NCBI GenBank assembly: GCA_021731345.1
Contig: JAKFXO010000003.1
Coordinates: forward strand, 1 to 20,986
Source: Candidatus Peribacterales bacterium
GTDB lineage: Bacteria > Patescibacteriota > Gracilibacteria > Peribacterales > Peribacteraceae
Direction of reading: 5' to 3'
DNA length: 20,986 nucleotides
A program made the translations under genes and the position numbers. The notes under the pieces were generated by a model. It saw only the letters and a program-made list of their open reading frames with translations. It did not search any database and was not told where the DNA came from. Below are positions 7,186 to 13,612 of this stretch, in pieces (positions within the stretch are counted from its first letter, which is position 1; every line of letters starts with the position of its first letter).

Positions 7186-7689
7186 TTAGGAGCCGCGGCC
7201 ACCAGAACGGTGTGCGGGAATTGGCGTCGCGGTAGCATTAGCATCAGCATTTGCACCTTCTGTTCCTACGGCTGTGACATCAGAACCGAAGCCGACTTTC
7301 TTCCAGAATGGAGACTTCTTACCTGGCTTTTCGGACTTGGTTGCAACTTTGTCAGATGCATCAGCTGCGACCTTCGTGCGCTCGAGCGTGGAGCCGCTAC
7401 CCTTTGCAATGCGCGTCTTCTTGCCGCTTGCCTTATCGACTTTGTAGCCGATGCGCGTAGCCTTACCCGTCTTTGGGTCGAGGATTGCGACGTTGCTTGC
7501 GTGGAGAGAGACTTCGAATTTGATCTTCTTACCTGCTTCCTGCGTCGTCTTTTTAACGTGCTTCGTGACCATGTTGACGCCGCTCACAATGACACGGTTC
7601 TGCTCAGCGAGCACACGCATGATGGTGCCCTTCTTGCCTTTGTCCTTGCCGGCGGTGACGATGACGGAGTCGCCGTGTGAGAGTTTCAT
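7186..7689 (-). CDS. rplX: 50S ribosomal protein L24 with long C-terminal extension
   Basis: Assembly-initiator protein near the exit tunnel. The N-terminal KOW motif (GDSVIVTAGKDKGKKGTIMRV, residues 6-26) and the DPKTGKATRIGYK segment define it. At 167 aa it exceeds the usual roughly 105 by about 60 residues. The extra C-terminus is Ala/Thr/Ser/Lys-rich low complexity with an aromatic patch (SPFWKKVGFG). L24 sits by the exit port, so the tail could reach the nascent chain or the membrane (inference only). The leader is TAA-TCTCCC-ATG, with the rplN stop six nt upstream. Confidence 0.94.
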   Translation of the reverse strand: MKLSHGDSVIVTAGKDKGKKGTIMRVLAEQNRVIVSGVNMVTKHVKKTTQEAGKKIKFEVSLHASNVAILDPKTGKATRIGYKVDKASGKKTRIAKGSGSTLERTKVAADASDKVATKSEKPGKKSPFWKKVGFGSDVTAVGTEGANADANATATPIPAHRSGGRGS

Positions 7690-7695
7690 GGGAGA

Positions 7696-8064
7696 TTAGA
7701 GAACGTCGGGGGCTTGGGAGATAATTTTCTGGTAACCGGCGGCGCGAAGTTCGCGAGCGACGGGACCGAAGATACGTGTTCCTTTTGGTTCCTTGTTAGC
7801 GTCGATGATGACGCAAGCGTTGTCATCGAAGCGGATTCCGGAGCCGTCTTTGCGGCGTGTCATGAACTTTGTGCGGACGATGACAGCGCGCTCAACGGCG
7901 TGCTCGCGGACGGTACCGCGCGGAGCTGCGGTCTTGATGGCGACGACGATAACGTCACCAACCGCTGCGTAGCGGCGCTTCGAGCCACCGAGGACTTTGA
8001 TGCACATACAGGTCTTTGCACCAGTGTTATCGGCTACGGCGAGGACGGTCTGTTGCTGGATCAT
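7696..8064 (-). CDS. rplN: 50S ribosomal protein L14
   Basis: Large-subunit interface protein that forms bridges with 16S rRNA and the RsfS silencing site. Its 122-aa length is exactly typical. The signatures ADNTGAKTCMCIKVLGG and the end VARELRAAGYQKIISQAPDVL are present. The start codon overlaps the rpsQ stop (ATGA at 8061-8064), so translation is coupled to S17. Confidence 0.97.
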   Translation of the reverse strand: MIQQQTVLAVADNTGAKTCMCIKVLGGSKRRYAAVGDVIVVAIKTAAPRGTVREHAVERAVIVRTKFMTRRKDGSGIRFDDNACVIIDANKEPKGTRIFGPVARELRAAGYQKIISQAPDVL

Positions 8065-8399
8065 GATTTGGCGGGAACTTTCTTGGCTTTCACGGCGAGA
8101 GCATCGCGGTGATCACGCTTAGTCTGAAGTTCGATCTCCTCCATCTTCACCTCAGCGAGCCTTGGGGCTGCCTTGAGAAGCTCTGTGACGCGGAAACACT
8201 TGTTCTTGGAAAGCGGACGGCACTCCGTAATGACAACCTCGTCACCAACACCCAAGTCGAAACCCGTAGAGTCAGCCATGAACTTCTTGCTGACGCGGAA
8301 ACGCTTGTCGTACATCGCATGCATTACGGACCTGTGAACGGTCACGACGACAGTTTTCTGCATCTTGGCCGATGTGACAATTCCGATTTTCGTACGCAT
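8061..8399 (-). CDS. rpsQ: 30S ribosomal protein S17 with basic C-terminal tail
   Basis: Primary 16S-binding protein with an OB fold. Positions 1-20 read GIVTSAKMQKTVVVTVHR, followed by the GDEVVITECRPLSKNKCFRV segment typical of S17. The 112 aa exceed the usual roughly 85 because of a charged tail (TKRDHRDALAVKAKKVPAKS). The leader from the rpmC stop is TAA-TCCCACTTATTTCCCCACGC-ATG, which is pyrimidine-rich with no Shine-Dalgarno sequence. Its TGA overlaps the rplN ATG. Confidence 0.95.
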   Translation of the reverse strand: MRTKIGIVTSAKMQKTVVVTVHRSVMHAMYDKRFRVSKKFMADSTGFDLGVGDEVVITECRPLSKNKCFRVTELLKAAPRLAEVKMEEIELQTKRDHRDALAVKAKKVPAKS

Positions 8400-8420
8400 G
8401 GCGTGGGGAAATAAGTGGGA

Positions 8421-8738
8421 TTAGGCGGATTTCTTCTTTTTGGAGCCGGTACCTTTTACAGTCTTCTTCACGCTTTGTGAAGCCTTTTTCGGGGATTCTG
8501 CTGCGGCAATTTTTTCAACAGGCTTAGTGACAGTTGGGTTCTTCATCATCTCGTGGAGCACCATGGTCATGCGTGCGATTTCACGCTTGTGTGCGCGGTA
8601 GAGACCGGAGTTCTTCTCGCTCTGCATCTCGAGACCAATGCGCATTTTTGCAGCTTCAGCGCGCTTGATCTGGAGATCCTTGCGGAGTTCCTGTGGCGTC
8701 ATGCGCCTGATTTCGGTGACGGAGATCTTGTTCTTCAT
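8421..8738 (-). CDS. rpmC: 50S ribosomal protein L29 with Lys-rich tail
   Basis: Small helical protein at the tunnel exit, adjacent to L23. The core reads EIRRMTPQELRKDLQIKRAEAAKMRIGL and RAHKREIARMTMVLHE, the two-helix L29 hairpin. At 105 aa it is about 40 residues longer than usual, the excess being a Lys/Ser/Thr-rich disordered tail ending in KKKKSA. The ATG overlaps the rplP stop (ATGA), so it is translationally coupled to L16. Confidence 0.93.
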   Translation of the reverse strand: MKNKISVTEIRRMTPQELRKDLQIKRAEAAKMRIGLEMQSEKNSGLYRAHKREIARMTMVLHEMMKNPTVTKPVEKIAAAESPKKASQSVKKTVKGTGSKKKKSA

Positions 8739-9163
8739 GATGCGTGCTTGTGAAGGGTCTGTACGAATTTGGTGGCAACTGGGAGCTTGTGCGATGCTAG
8801 GCGGAATGCCTCGCGTGCGAGTTCTTCTTTGATACCGTCGAGTTCGAAGAGGATCGTTCCTGGCTTCACCACTGCGCAGTAGAATTCAACGGCGCCTTTT
8901 CCGGATCCCATGGGCACCTCTGGTGACTTACGGGTGATTGGCTTGTGAGGAAAGATGCGGATCCAGATAGAACCAGAGCGGCCGACTTCGTGCGTGATGG
9001 CGCGACGTGCAGCTTCGAGCTGACGTGACGTGATCTCGCCTGCTTCCTGAGCCTTGAGGCCGTAGGAGCCGAATGCAATCGTGGCGCCACGTGTGGCTTT
9101 GCCGCGGAACTGTCCGCGACCGCGATGTGCCTTCCGAAATTTGGTCTTAATAGGCTGCAGCAT
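8735..9163 (-). CDS. rplP: 50S ribosomal protein L16
   Basis: Organises the A-site region of the peptidyl-transferase side of the 50S. The 142-aa protein starts MLQPIKTKFRKAHRGR and keeps WIRIFPHKPITRK and DGIKEELAREAFRLASHKLP. Where most bacteria have V-R-M-G-(K/S)-G-K-G (Arg81 in E. coli), this protein reads V-P-M-G-S-G-K-G, replacing the conserved arginine. The start is preceded by TAA-ACGACCTCTCCC-ATG, one of the clearest C/U leaders. It overlaps rpmC at its 3' end. Confidence 0.96.
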   Translation of the reverse strand: MLQPIKTKFRKAHRGRGQFRGKATRGATIAFGSYGLKAQEAGEITSRQLEAARRAITHEVGRSGSIWIRIFPHKPITRKSPEVPMGSGKGAVEFYCAVVKPGTILFELDGIKEELAREAFRLASHKLPVATKFVQTLHKHAS

Positions 9164-9175
9164 GGGAGAGGTCGT

Positions 9176-9850
9176 TTAGTTTTTCGGGAGGGAAGTAAGT
9201 GCGGCGGAGGTAGCTTCTTTGATCTTCTTGAACACCATTCCTTTGTAGACGTACACCTGAATACCGATGGTGCCGTATGGAGTGGATGCGTGACGAGTAG
9301 CAAACTGAATGTTTGCGCGGAGAGTCTGGAGTGGAACGTTACCCTGCTTGAATCCGTCAGCGCGTGCGATTTCTGCACCGTTCAAACGGCCGGAGATATT
9401 TACTTTGCAACCAATGGCTCCTGCGGAGATCGCTTTCTCGATGGCCATTTTGCAAGCGCGGCGGTATGGCATGCGGCGCTCGATCTGTCCCTGGATGCTC
9501 TCGGCGATACAGACAGCGTCTGCATCTGGAGTGCGGATCTCGTGAACGTTGATTTCAAATGATCCACCAAACTTCTTCTCGAGTTCTTTACGGAGCTCCT
9601 CGATAGCTGCACCCTGCTTGCCGATGATGACACCTGGCTTGCTGGAGTGAAGAACGACGGAGATCTTCTTGCCGCGCTCGATTTCAATGAGGGAAAGACC
9701 TGCATCTTTGTACTTCTTCTCGATAAAACGGCGGATGAGGACATCGCTCAGGAACATCTCGCGGAACTTATCTTTGCGAGCGAACCAGGTGGACGGCCAC
9801 GTGTGCGTGATGCCGAGTCTGAAGCCGTTGGGGTTAACTTTCTGTCCCAT
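9176..9850 (-). CDS. rpsC: 30S ribosomal protein S3
   Basis: Lines the mRNA entry pore and contributes helicase activity. The 224-aa protein has MGQKVNPNGFRLG at the N-terminus, a KH domain (SSKPGVIIGKQGAAIEELRKEL, around residues 69-90) and the C-terminal GRLNGAEIARADGFKQGNVPL/YGTIGIQVYVYKG region. The ATG directly abuts the rplV stop (TAA-ATG). The C/U tract CTTCCTCCTCC lies inside the last codons of rplV, where it encodes a run of serines. Confidence 0.96.
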   Translation of the reverse strand: MGQKVNPNGFRLGITHTWPSTWFARKDKFREMFLSDVLIRRFIEKKYKDAGLSLIEIERGKKISVVLHSSKPGVIIGKQGAAIEELRKELEKKFGGSFEINVHEIRTPDADAVCIAESIQGQIERRMPYRRACKMAIEKAISAGAIGCKVNISGRLNGAEIARADGFKQGNVPLQTLRANIQFATRHASTPYGTIGIQVYVYKGMVFKKIKEATSAALTSLPKN

Positions 9851-10306
9851 TTACTTGGAGGAGGAAGATGTATCAGATTTCTTCGCTGCAGTTTTCTTTG
9901 GTGCGGCCTTTGCAACCGGCTTCACGTCCACGACTTTCTTCGGAGAGTCGGATGCGCGTGGAGCTGGCTTCACGACATCACCTTCGAAACCGAGGGTGAT
10001 AGAGATGTGGCAAAGATACTTCTTGAGTGGGCGGACGCGACCACGTGCCATCGGCGTACCGCGGCGGTAGTGCGTTCCCTGGTTCACGACGACGGTCTTG
10101 AGGACCATGGTCTGCGGATCTTGCTTGAAGTTGTGTTCTGCGTTGGCGATTGCGGAGCGGAGCACATCTTCAAAGAGACGAGCAGCCTTCTTCGACGTCT
10201 TCCTCAGAAGCTCGACAGCGTCTGGCACAGGAAGCCCACGGACCATCTTGGCAACAAGATTGGCCTTTTTAGGAGCGAGCCGGGCGGAGTAGTGATGAGC
10301 TTGCAT
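9851..10306 (-). CDS. rplV: 50S ribosomal protein L22 with low-complexity tail
   Basis: Its long loop lines the nascent-peptide tunnel. The 151-aa protein has YSARLAPKKANLVAKMVRGLPV at the N-terminus and the loop region HYRRGTPMARGRVRPLKKYLCHISI. About 40 extra C-terminal residues are Lys/Ala/Pro-rich and end in DTSSSSK. The Ser codons TCT-TCC-TCC-TCC form the CCTCCTCC tract just before the rpsC ATG. Its own leader, downstream of the rpsS stop, is TAACCCTCTCGTACTAAGCACCC-ATG without a Shine-Dalgarno sequence. Confidence 0.95.
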   Translation of the reverse strand: MQAHHYSARLAPKKANLVAKMVRGLPVPDAVELLRKTSKKAARLFEDVLRSAIANAEHNFKQDPQTMVLKTVVVNQGTHYRRGTPMARGRVRPLKKYLCHISITLGFEGDVVKPAPRASDSPKKVVDVKPVAKAAPKKTAAKKSDTSSSSK

Positions 10307-10326
10307 GGGTGCTTAGTACGAGAGGG

Positions 10327-10653
10327 TTATTTGGCGGCAGGGGCAGGAGCTGTCATGACGGACTTAGATGGAGGAGCGGCTTCAGCCTTGCTCATCTTTC
10401 CTCCGTGGATCTTGAACTTCGTGGTCCAGGAGAATTCACCGAGCTTGTGACCAACCATTTGTTCCGTGACGTAGACAGGGAGGAAATCCTTTCCGTTGTG
10501 GACAGCGAATGTGAATCCTACGAACTCTGGTGGGATGTCACAGTCACGAGCCCACGTTTTGACGATCTTCTTCTCCTGCTTCGAGATCATGGTCATGACC
10601 TTCTTCAGAAGTTTCTGATCGACGTTAGGGCCTTTTTTGAGTGAGCGAGTCAT
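10327..10653 (-). CDS. rpsS: 30S ribosomal protein S19
   Basis: 30S head protein near the A-site tRNA and bridge B1a. The 108-aa protein begins MTRSLKKGPNVDQKLLKKV and shows KTWARDCDIPPEFVGFTFAVHNGK and the VTEQMVGHKLGEFSWTTKF signature. About 16 additional C-terminal residues are Ala/Pro/Lys-rich. A 125-nt gap lies between rplB and this gene, far more than elsewhere in the cluster, and contains the possible small ORF at 10661-10723. The leader is TCTCCC-ATG. Confidence 0.96.
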   Translation of the reverse strand: MTRSLKKGPNVDQKLLKKVMTMISKQEKKIVKTWARDCDIPPEFVGFTFAVHNGKDFLPVYVTEQMVGHKLGEFSWTTKFKIHGGKMSKAEAAPPSKSVMTAPAPAAK

Positions 10654-10660
10654 GGGAGAT

Positions 10661-10723
10661 TTAGAGGGTGGTCGTCGTAAGGATGAAAGCGATTGCGATG
10701 AGTGGGATAATGATCTGGTACAT
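10661..10723 (-). CDS. Possible 20-aa hydrophobic peptide between rplB and rpsS
   Basis: This ORF in the rplB-rpsS gap encodes MYQIIIPLIA-IAFILTTTTL, a peptide hydrophobic enough to span or lie in a membrane. It is preceded by CCTTCCCCCCACCCCCACG-ATG, the most C-rich of all the C/U leaders in this window. Its TAA ends seven nt before the rpsS ATG, a spacing like real genes of the operon. A short inverted repeat (GCCG-N6-CGGC) lies just upstream of the C tract, and a palindrome AGTGTACACT (10762-10771) lies further up. It could be a small membrane protein, a leader peptide that couples or attenuates rpsS translation, or chance. I know of no named homologue. Confidence 0.42.
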   Translation of the reverse strand: MYQIIIPLIAIAFILTTTTL

Positions 10724-10778
10724 CGTGGGGGTGGGGGGAAGGCCGTACGATCGGCTCAAGGAGTGTACACTAGTTGGT

Positions 10779-11627
10779 CTATTTCTTGGCCTTCTTCTTT
10801 GTGCGGCGGCGAACGATGAGTTCGTTGTTTGGGCGATTTGGGCGGCGCGTCTTCACGCCGAGAGCATGCTTACCCCATGGAGTCTTCGGGTACTTAAGAC
10901 CGATTGGAGAGTGTCCTTCACCTCCTCCGTGTGGGTGGTCTACGGCGTTCATGGACTTACCGAGAACCTCAGGCTTCTTACCCTTCCAACGGTTACGACC
11001 TGCTTTTCCGATCGTGATGAGGTGGTGGTCAGGGTTGGAGACGCTTCCGATAGAGGCGTAGCACTCGTGACGAACCTTGCGCATTTCACCGCTTGGAAGC
11101 TGGATGATGGCGAACGGAGCGTCGAAACCGACGAGAACTGCACTTGCTCCTGCGGAGCGGACAATCTTTCCGCCGCGGTTCGGCTGGAGCTCAATGTTAT
11201 AGATGCGGTAACCGACTGGAACGTGCTCAAGCATCATGCGGTTTCCTGGCTTCACTTTCGTGCGCTCGCCGCAGACGACTTCGTCATCGACCTTGAGTCC
11301 TTCCGGAGCCAAGATGTAGCGCTTCTCACCGTCGATGTAATGAACGAGAGCAATGTAGGCGGAGCGGTTTGGATCGTACTCGATCGCTGCAATGCGACCG
11401 GTGATCCCCTGCTTGTCGGACTGCTTGAAGTCGATGAGACGCAGAAGCTTCTTGTGTCCTCCTCCGCGGTGGCGGACGGTGACGCGGCCCAAGTTGTTGC
11501 GGCCAGAGATGCGCTGCTTACCCCACGAGAGGCTCTTTTCAGGGCGCTTCTTCGTGAGTCCCGAGAAGTCGGCGATGCTCATCTGCCTTCTCGCGTTGCT
11601 CGTTGGTTTCTGCTGGATGACGGGCAT
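10779..11627 (-). CDS. rplB: 50S ribosomal protein L2
   Basis: Primary 23S-binding protein close to the peptidyl-transferase centre and needed for subunit joining. The 282-aa length is near-normal. It contains GRNNLGRVTVRHRGGGHKK, the EYDPNRSAYIALVHY region, and the C-terminal signature MNAVDHPHGGGEGHSPIG with the histidine implicated in activity, then a basic end (RRRTKKKAKK). The rplW stop is three nt upstream (TAA-GCC-ATG), so translation is probably coupled. The stop is TAG, followed by the unusual 125-nt spacer. Confidence 0.97.
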   Translation of the reverse strand: MPVIQQKPTSNARRQMSIADFSGLTKKRPEKSLSWGKQRISGRNNLGRVTVRHRGGGHKKLLRLIDFKQSDKQGITGRIAAIEYDPNRSAYIALVHYIDGEKRYILAPEGLKVDDEVVCGERTKVKPGNRMMLEHVPVGYRIYNIELQPNRGGKIVRSAGASAVLVGFDAPFAIIQLPSGEMRKVRHECYASIGSVSNPDHHLITIGKAGRNRWKGKKPEVLGKSMNAVDHPHGGGEGHSPIGLKYPKTPWGKHALGVKTRRPNRPNNELIVRRRTKKKAKK

Positions 11628-11630
11628 GGC

Positions 11631-11930
11631 TTAGGAAGTGCGGAAGGTAGAGAGATCGAGCTTCTTGCTCTTCTTTGAGAGGGTGACAATCATACGCTTG
11701 CTGCGGTGGCGCTTCTCCATAACGGTTCCCTGTCCGACGATACGAGTCTTTGGGCGGGTCAGGAGAACGCGCACTGATTCAGCGTCGACATCGAAGTACT
11801 TACGGAGTGCATTTTTCACATCAATCTTCGTGGAGTGCGGGTGAACTTTGATCACGTACACACCTTCAGTCTTGAGGCGTTCAGCCTTCTCCGTGACGAC
11901 TGGGCCGATGATGACGGATGAGAGTTCCAT
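11631..11930 (-). CDS. rplW: 50S ribosomal protein L23
   Basis: Tunnel-exit protein that docks trigger factor and SRP. The 99-aa length is typical. Signatures are IIGPVVTEKAERLKTEGVYVIKVHPHSTKIDVKNALRKYFDV and VRVLLTRPKTRIVGQG in place of the usual Asn-rich loop. The ATG follows the rplD stop after three nt (TAA-CCT-ATG). No Shine-Dalgarno sequence is seen, and coupling to L4 translation is likely. Confidence 0.94.
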   Translation of the reverse strand: MELSSVIIGPVVTEKAERLKTEGVYVIKVHPHSTKIDVKNALRKYFDVDAESVRVLLTRPKTRIVGQGTVMEKRHRSKRMIVTLSKKSKKLDLSTFRTS

Positions 11931-11933
11931 AGG

Positions 11934-12728
11934 TTATTTGGCGGCTTTAGGAGCTTTTTTAGCAGCTGCTTTCTTCTTTGGAGCGGCCTTGGTCTTCGGC
12001 TCTTTCTTCACTTTTGGTGTCTTAGTCGCCTCCTTCTCTTTAGCGATGACAGCGCGAGCTTCGTCTTTCTTTGTGCGCTTCTCAGTGACGCTGTCGCCCT
12101 TTGCGAATGTATTTTCAGCGGCGGTGACTGCATCAGAAAGGAAAATGATGTGCTTGGCTGCAAGGATATCTTCTGGGTTGAGGTACTGAGCGAAGATGGC
12201 TTTCACACGAGGAATGTTACGAGTCGAAAGCTCAAGTCCGCGGTGACGACCAGCCGTGACAACAACGATGCGGCGACCGAACTCCACTGGGAGTTTGTTG
12301 AGAAGCGTCATGAAGTTCTTCGTCTTCGTGTCATCCTCCGGATAGTTCTCGAGTCCAATGATCGCTCCCTCTTTGGCGCGGAATGAGAGACAGGAGAAGA
12401 GAGCGGCGCGGCGCATTTTCTTCGGCATGTCCTTCGTGAAGTTGGCTTCGTTACGTGGTCCCCAAGCCTTGCCTCCTCCACGCATGATTGGGCTGCGGAG
12501 TGCACCACGACGAGCGTTACCTGTGTGCTTCTGGTCGTAGGCCTTCTTCGTGGTTCCGGCGATCTCACCGCGGTGCTTCACGTGTGCGATAGGATTGCGG
12601 CGGTTAGAGAGCTGACGAACGAGAGCAAGGTGCATGAGACCCTTGTTGATCTTGGCCTCGAACAAGCGTGCTGGGAGCTCGAGAGAGCCCTTCTTGGTAC
12701 CCGTTGCTGTATAGAGGTCGATTTTCAT
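11934..12728 (-). CDS. rplD: 50S ribosomal protein L4 with Lys/Ala-rich tail
   Basis: Tunnel constriction protein and, in E. coli, repressor of the S10 operon. The core shows VRQLSNRRNPIAHVKHRGEIAGTTKK, ARRGALRSPIMRGGGKAWGPR and VDVTAGRHR-like ITA segments. At 264 aa it is about 60 residues longer than usual, the excess being a histone-like C-terminus of repeated Lys/Ala/Pro. The start lies two nt after the rplC stop (TAA-TC-ATG). Because rpsJ is absent upstream, any L4 feedback would have to act on the rplC leader (inference). Confidence 0.95.
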   Translation of the reverse strand: MKIDLYTATGTKKGSLELPARLFEAKINKGLMHLALVRQLSNRRNPIAHVKHRGEIAGTTKKAYDQKHTGNARRGALRSPIMRGGGKAWGPRNEANFTKDMPKKMRRAALFSCLSFRAKEGAIIGLENYPEDDTKTKNFMTLLNKLPVEFGRRIVVVTAGRHRGLELSTRNIPRVKAIFAQYLNPEDILAAKHIIFLSDAVTAAENTFAKGDSVTEKRTKKDEARAVIAKEKEATKTPKVKKEPKTKAAPKKKAAAKKAPKAAK

Positions 12729-12730
12729 GA

Positions 12731-13357
12731 TTATTTCTTAGTAGGGGCAGCAGCTTTAGCTGGTTCTGCAGTGAGATAGACGAGTGATCCGTTGCCGCCC
12801 GGAATTGGGCCCTTGATACCGATAATCTTCTTTTCAACGTCGTTTACGAGTACAGCGCGGTGCTTGAGCGTGACGGTCTCGGATCCCATGTGTCCTGGCA
12901 TTTTCTTACCAGCATGGATACGACCCGGCCACGTTCTCATACCGACGGAACCTGGCTCGCGCTTGAAGTGTGAACCGTGGGATGCTGGACCTCCGGAGAA
13001 GTGCCAACGCTTCATAACACCCTGGAAACCCTTTCCTTTACCGATTCCCTTCACAGTGACGAGACTCTCTAAAGGAAGAGATTCAACAGTGAGCTTGTTA
13101 CCAATCGCGTGACCCTCGAGGGAGTCGACCGTGAACTCTTTCTGATCTGAGTGCTTCACGAGATTCTTTCCCTTACGAGTCTTCTGTGTGTACTCGCGTG
13201 CGCCGAGGACAACTGCCTCGTAGCCATCCTTCTCCTTTGTCTTCGTACGAACAACCGTGTTGTCCTCCACTTTAAGGTACGTCACTGGGACGGCCTCTCC
13301 GTTCGGGAGGAACACGCGGGACATGCCGATCTTGCGGGCGATAAGGCCGAGGGCCAT
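12731..13357 (-). CDS. rplC: 50S ribosomal protein L3
   Basis: Assembly-initiator protein reaching the peptidyl-transferase centre. The 208-aa protein starts MALGLIARKIGMSRVF. It has GIGKGKGFQGVMKRWHFSGGPASHGS and PGRIHAGKKMPGHMG. The loop that carries the methylated Gln in E. coli (GQNQTPG) reads GMRTWPG here, so that Gln is absent. GTG 13381 and ATG 13378 are possible earlier starts, but ATG 13357 begins the conserved fold and is preceded by GGAACCTCCAAGCACTCCT, fitting the window's C/U leader pattern. It is the first gene of the operon, since rpsJ (S10) is not upstream. Confidence 0.95.
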   Translation of the reverse strand: MALGLIARKIGMSRVFLPNGEAVPVTYLKVEDNTVVRTKTKEKDGYEAVVLGAREYTQKTRKGKNLVKHSDQKEFTVDSLEGHAIGNKLTVESLPLESLVTVKGIGKGKGFQGVMKRWHFSGGPASHGSHFKREPGSVGMRTWPGRIHAGKKMPGHMGSETVTLKHRAVLVNDVEKKIIGIKGPIPGGNGSLVYLTAEPAKAAAPTKK

Positions 13358-13381
13358 AGGAGTGCTTGGAGGTTCCATCAC

Positions 13382-13413
13382 ATCCGCTTGTCTACTAAAG
13401 GTGAGAGGCGGAT
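13382..13413 (-). promoter_or_regulatory. Inverted repeat in the rplC mRNA leader
   Basis: ATCCGC (13382-13387) and GCGGAT (13408-13413) form a six-bp stem around a 20-nt loop. It lies in the predicted untranslated leader between the promoter and the rplC start, just outside the in-frame GTG/ATG alternatives. It could be a feedback site for a ribosomal protein, as the S10 leader is for L4 in E. coli, but this is inference from position only. Confidence 0.35.
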
Positions 13414-13446
13414 CGGAACGTAAGCTTTTCTTTCGAAAGCCGGTGC

Positions 13447-13475
13447 ACTTTACTGGTCGATTTTTCCTAGGTCAA
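13447..13475 (-). promoter_or_regulatory. Sigma70-like promoter of the ribosomal protein operon
   Basis: Read on the minus strand, -35 TTGACC (complement of 13470-13475) and -10 TAAAGT (complement of 13447-13452) are separated by exactly 17 nt and match the consensus at 5/6 and 4/6. Transcription would begin near 13440, leaving a leader of about 80 nt before rplC. This is the best promoter match I see in the window, and it is placed where the longest operon begins. Confidence 0.65.
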
Positions 13476-13612
13476 GCACGATTCACAAAGAAATTGTTCA
13501 ATGCAGAGGGATTGACGATTTTTTTGAAGGAAAAACGGCAATCGAGGCATCATGCATTTCTTCTGCCATAGTTGCTGCTGCGTTATGAGGAGAAATTGGC
13601 TATTCTGGATCT

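Noticed and set aside
10668..11678. 336-aa plus-strand ORF covering rplB, and similar long antisense ORFs over secY, rpsE and rpsC
   Set aside because: They mirror highly conserved ribosomal genes and have no recognisable domains. They are shadow frames.
13587..13592. GAGGAG before lysS as a Shine-Dalgarno site
   Set aside because: It is about 20 nt from the ATG, beyond the usual 5-12 nt, and no alternative in-frame ATG lies nearer.
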